Positions 24,829-25,669 of a stretch of 25,669 bases of DNA are shown piece after piece. The notes under the pieces are model-generated. The model worked only from the letters and a program-made list of their open reading frames with translations. It was not told the DNA's origin and did no database searches. A program made the position numbers and the translations under genes. The stretch comes from an uncultured Clostridium sp. (GTDB lineage: Bacteria; Bacillota; Clostridia; Oscillospirales; Acutalibacteraceae): the NCBI GenBank assembly GCA_934717555.1, contig CAKUYY010000018.1, positions 1 to 25,669 on the forward strand, in the 5' to 3' direction. Position 1 is the first letter of the stretch. The number at the start of each line of letters is the position of its first letter.

Positions 24829-24955
24829 TCTTTCACCTCACAACATACTTCATACGGAATCATAGCCTTCGCATAAAAATATTTTATATTACATCACAAA
24901 ACGTCAAACATCTTCTGCCAAAACCTGGTAAATGGCTAAACAATATCTACCCTAT

Positions 24956-25669
24956 CTATAAATTCACCTGGAATCGAATCATATTGTTTTCTAAAGGAAA
25001 TGCCTTGATTTCACCGTAATGCTTTTCTACGATGGCTTTAGCGATTGAAAGTCCTATACCAAAACCACCCCCGTACGTTCTCGCTTTGTCCGCACGATAA
25101 AACCGGTCGAACAGCCGATCAAGTTCTACGCTGCCTATGGCCATATAGGAATTATCCACCAGGATAGTCGGGTGTTTTCCTCCTCGGAGAGTCACTCGTA
25201 TCATTCCCTCTGGATCGCAGTACTTTACAGCATTATCCATTAAAATGGAAACAAGCTGTCGTATGGCCGCCTCATTTCCATGGTAATCGATATAATCAGG
25301 AACATCTGTTAGAATCTTTTTCTGCTGATGATTGCTATGCTGCTCGAATGCGGATACCGTATCCAGAACAACTTCGCTGAGTGAAAAAAAATCTTTAGCG
25401 AATTTGGTGTTATCCTCATCCATTCGGGCGAGAGATACCAGACGATTAACCAGTTCCGTCATAATTTTAGCTTCTTCCCGAATATCGGAAAGCCATTCAT
25501 TTGCTCCGATTTCCGTTTCCATAATATCAAGATTGGTACAAATCAATGTCAGTGGCGTTTTAAGTTCATGGTTGGCGTCGGTAATAAATTGTTTTTGTTT
25601 TTCGAAACTTTCCGCCGCAGGCTTAACAGCTTTTCGGGAAATGAGAACAATCAAAATAATAATCACAAC
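24956..25669 (-). CDS. Sensor histidine kinase, partial (5' end outside window)
   Basis: The last 237 residues or so of a membrane kinase. They begin inside a hydrophobic helix (VVIIILIVLIS), followed by the HisKA box with the phospho-acceptor His in DANHELKTPLT and the HATPase domain with the N box (SILMDNAVKYC), an F-box-like RLFDRFYRADKA and the G2 box GGFGIGLSIAKAI. The sequence is continuous to its TAG at 24956. The upstream sensor and first membrane helix lie beyond the right edge. A partner response regulator would be expected next to it; the only downstream regulator is the decayed winged-helix gene. Confidence 0.88.
   Translation of the reverse strand, partial: VVIIILIVLISRKAVKPAAESFEKQKQFITDANHELKTPLTLICTNLDIMETEIGANEWLSDIREEAKIMTELVNRLVSLARMDEDNTKFAKDFFSLSEVVLDTVSAFEQHSNHQQKKILTDVPDYIDYHGNEAAIRQLVSILMDNAVKYCDPEGMIRVTLRGGKHPTILVDNSYMAIGSVELDRLFDRFYRADKARTYGGGFGIGLSIAKAIVEKHYGEIKAFPLENNMIRFQVNL

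Overview
The window looks like chromosomal DNA of a low-to-moderate GC Bacillota of class Clostridia, probably an anaerobic host-associated lineage. The evidence is strong AGGAGG-type ribosome binding sites, short T-tailed hairpin terminators, a short KdpD-type kinase family, a fibro-slime/sortase pilus remnant and clostridial phage-tail motifs. The species cannot be named from the sequence.

Layout. Positions 1-2,500 hold the 5' part of a tRNA with its own promoter and a RecB/Cas4-like nuclease fused to an XPD/DinG-type helicase, both on the minus strand. At 2,691-3,200 is a DtxR/MntR-type metalloregulator with a clear promoter and terminator. At 3,483-4,767 are a small membrane protein and an IS200/IS605-type element whose transposase has an amber stop at codon 13. 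At 5,035-7,186 is an orphan two-gene phage-tail cassette: a BppU-like baseplate protein translationally coupled to a protein with two carbohydrate-binding modules. At 7,894-9,279 is a cytosolic-looking von Willebrand A protein with a Cys-rich C-terminal domain. At 9,467-12,715 is a very large EndoQ-like PHP nuclease fused to a UvrD/PcrA helicase. At 12,813-15,770 a manganese (yybP-ykoY) riboswitch with its own promoter and terminator precedes a PMCA/SERCA-like P-type ATPase, which makes Mn2+ export the likely job. At 16,291-18,485 are a KdpE-like response regulator and a KdpD-type kinase whose membrane domain is broken.

From about 17 to 24.8 kb many genes are decayed. These are the kinase N-terminus, a sortase-pilus locus collapsed into a fibro-slime fragment joined to a sortase tail (18,631-20,700), a serine recombinase fragment (22,420-23,400) abutting a frameshifted DUF6076-like gene (23,400-24,273), and a winged-helix regulator (24,401-24,828) with both an ACG in place of its start codon and a frameshift. 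Two intact tandem XRE repressor paralogues (20,841-21,631) sit inside this zone. An intact-looking sensor kinase runs off the right edge.

Functionally, the best-supported themes are DNA repair (two large helicase-nuclease fusions), divalent-metal homeostasis (a DtxR-type regulator, and the Mn riboswitch with its ATPase) and remnants of mobile and surface-structure loci. The most interesting single object is the EndoQ-UvrD fusion, because it carries two separate beta-clamp-binding pentapeptides, one at the end of the nuclease half and one at the extreme C-terminus.
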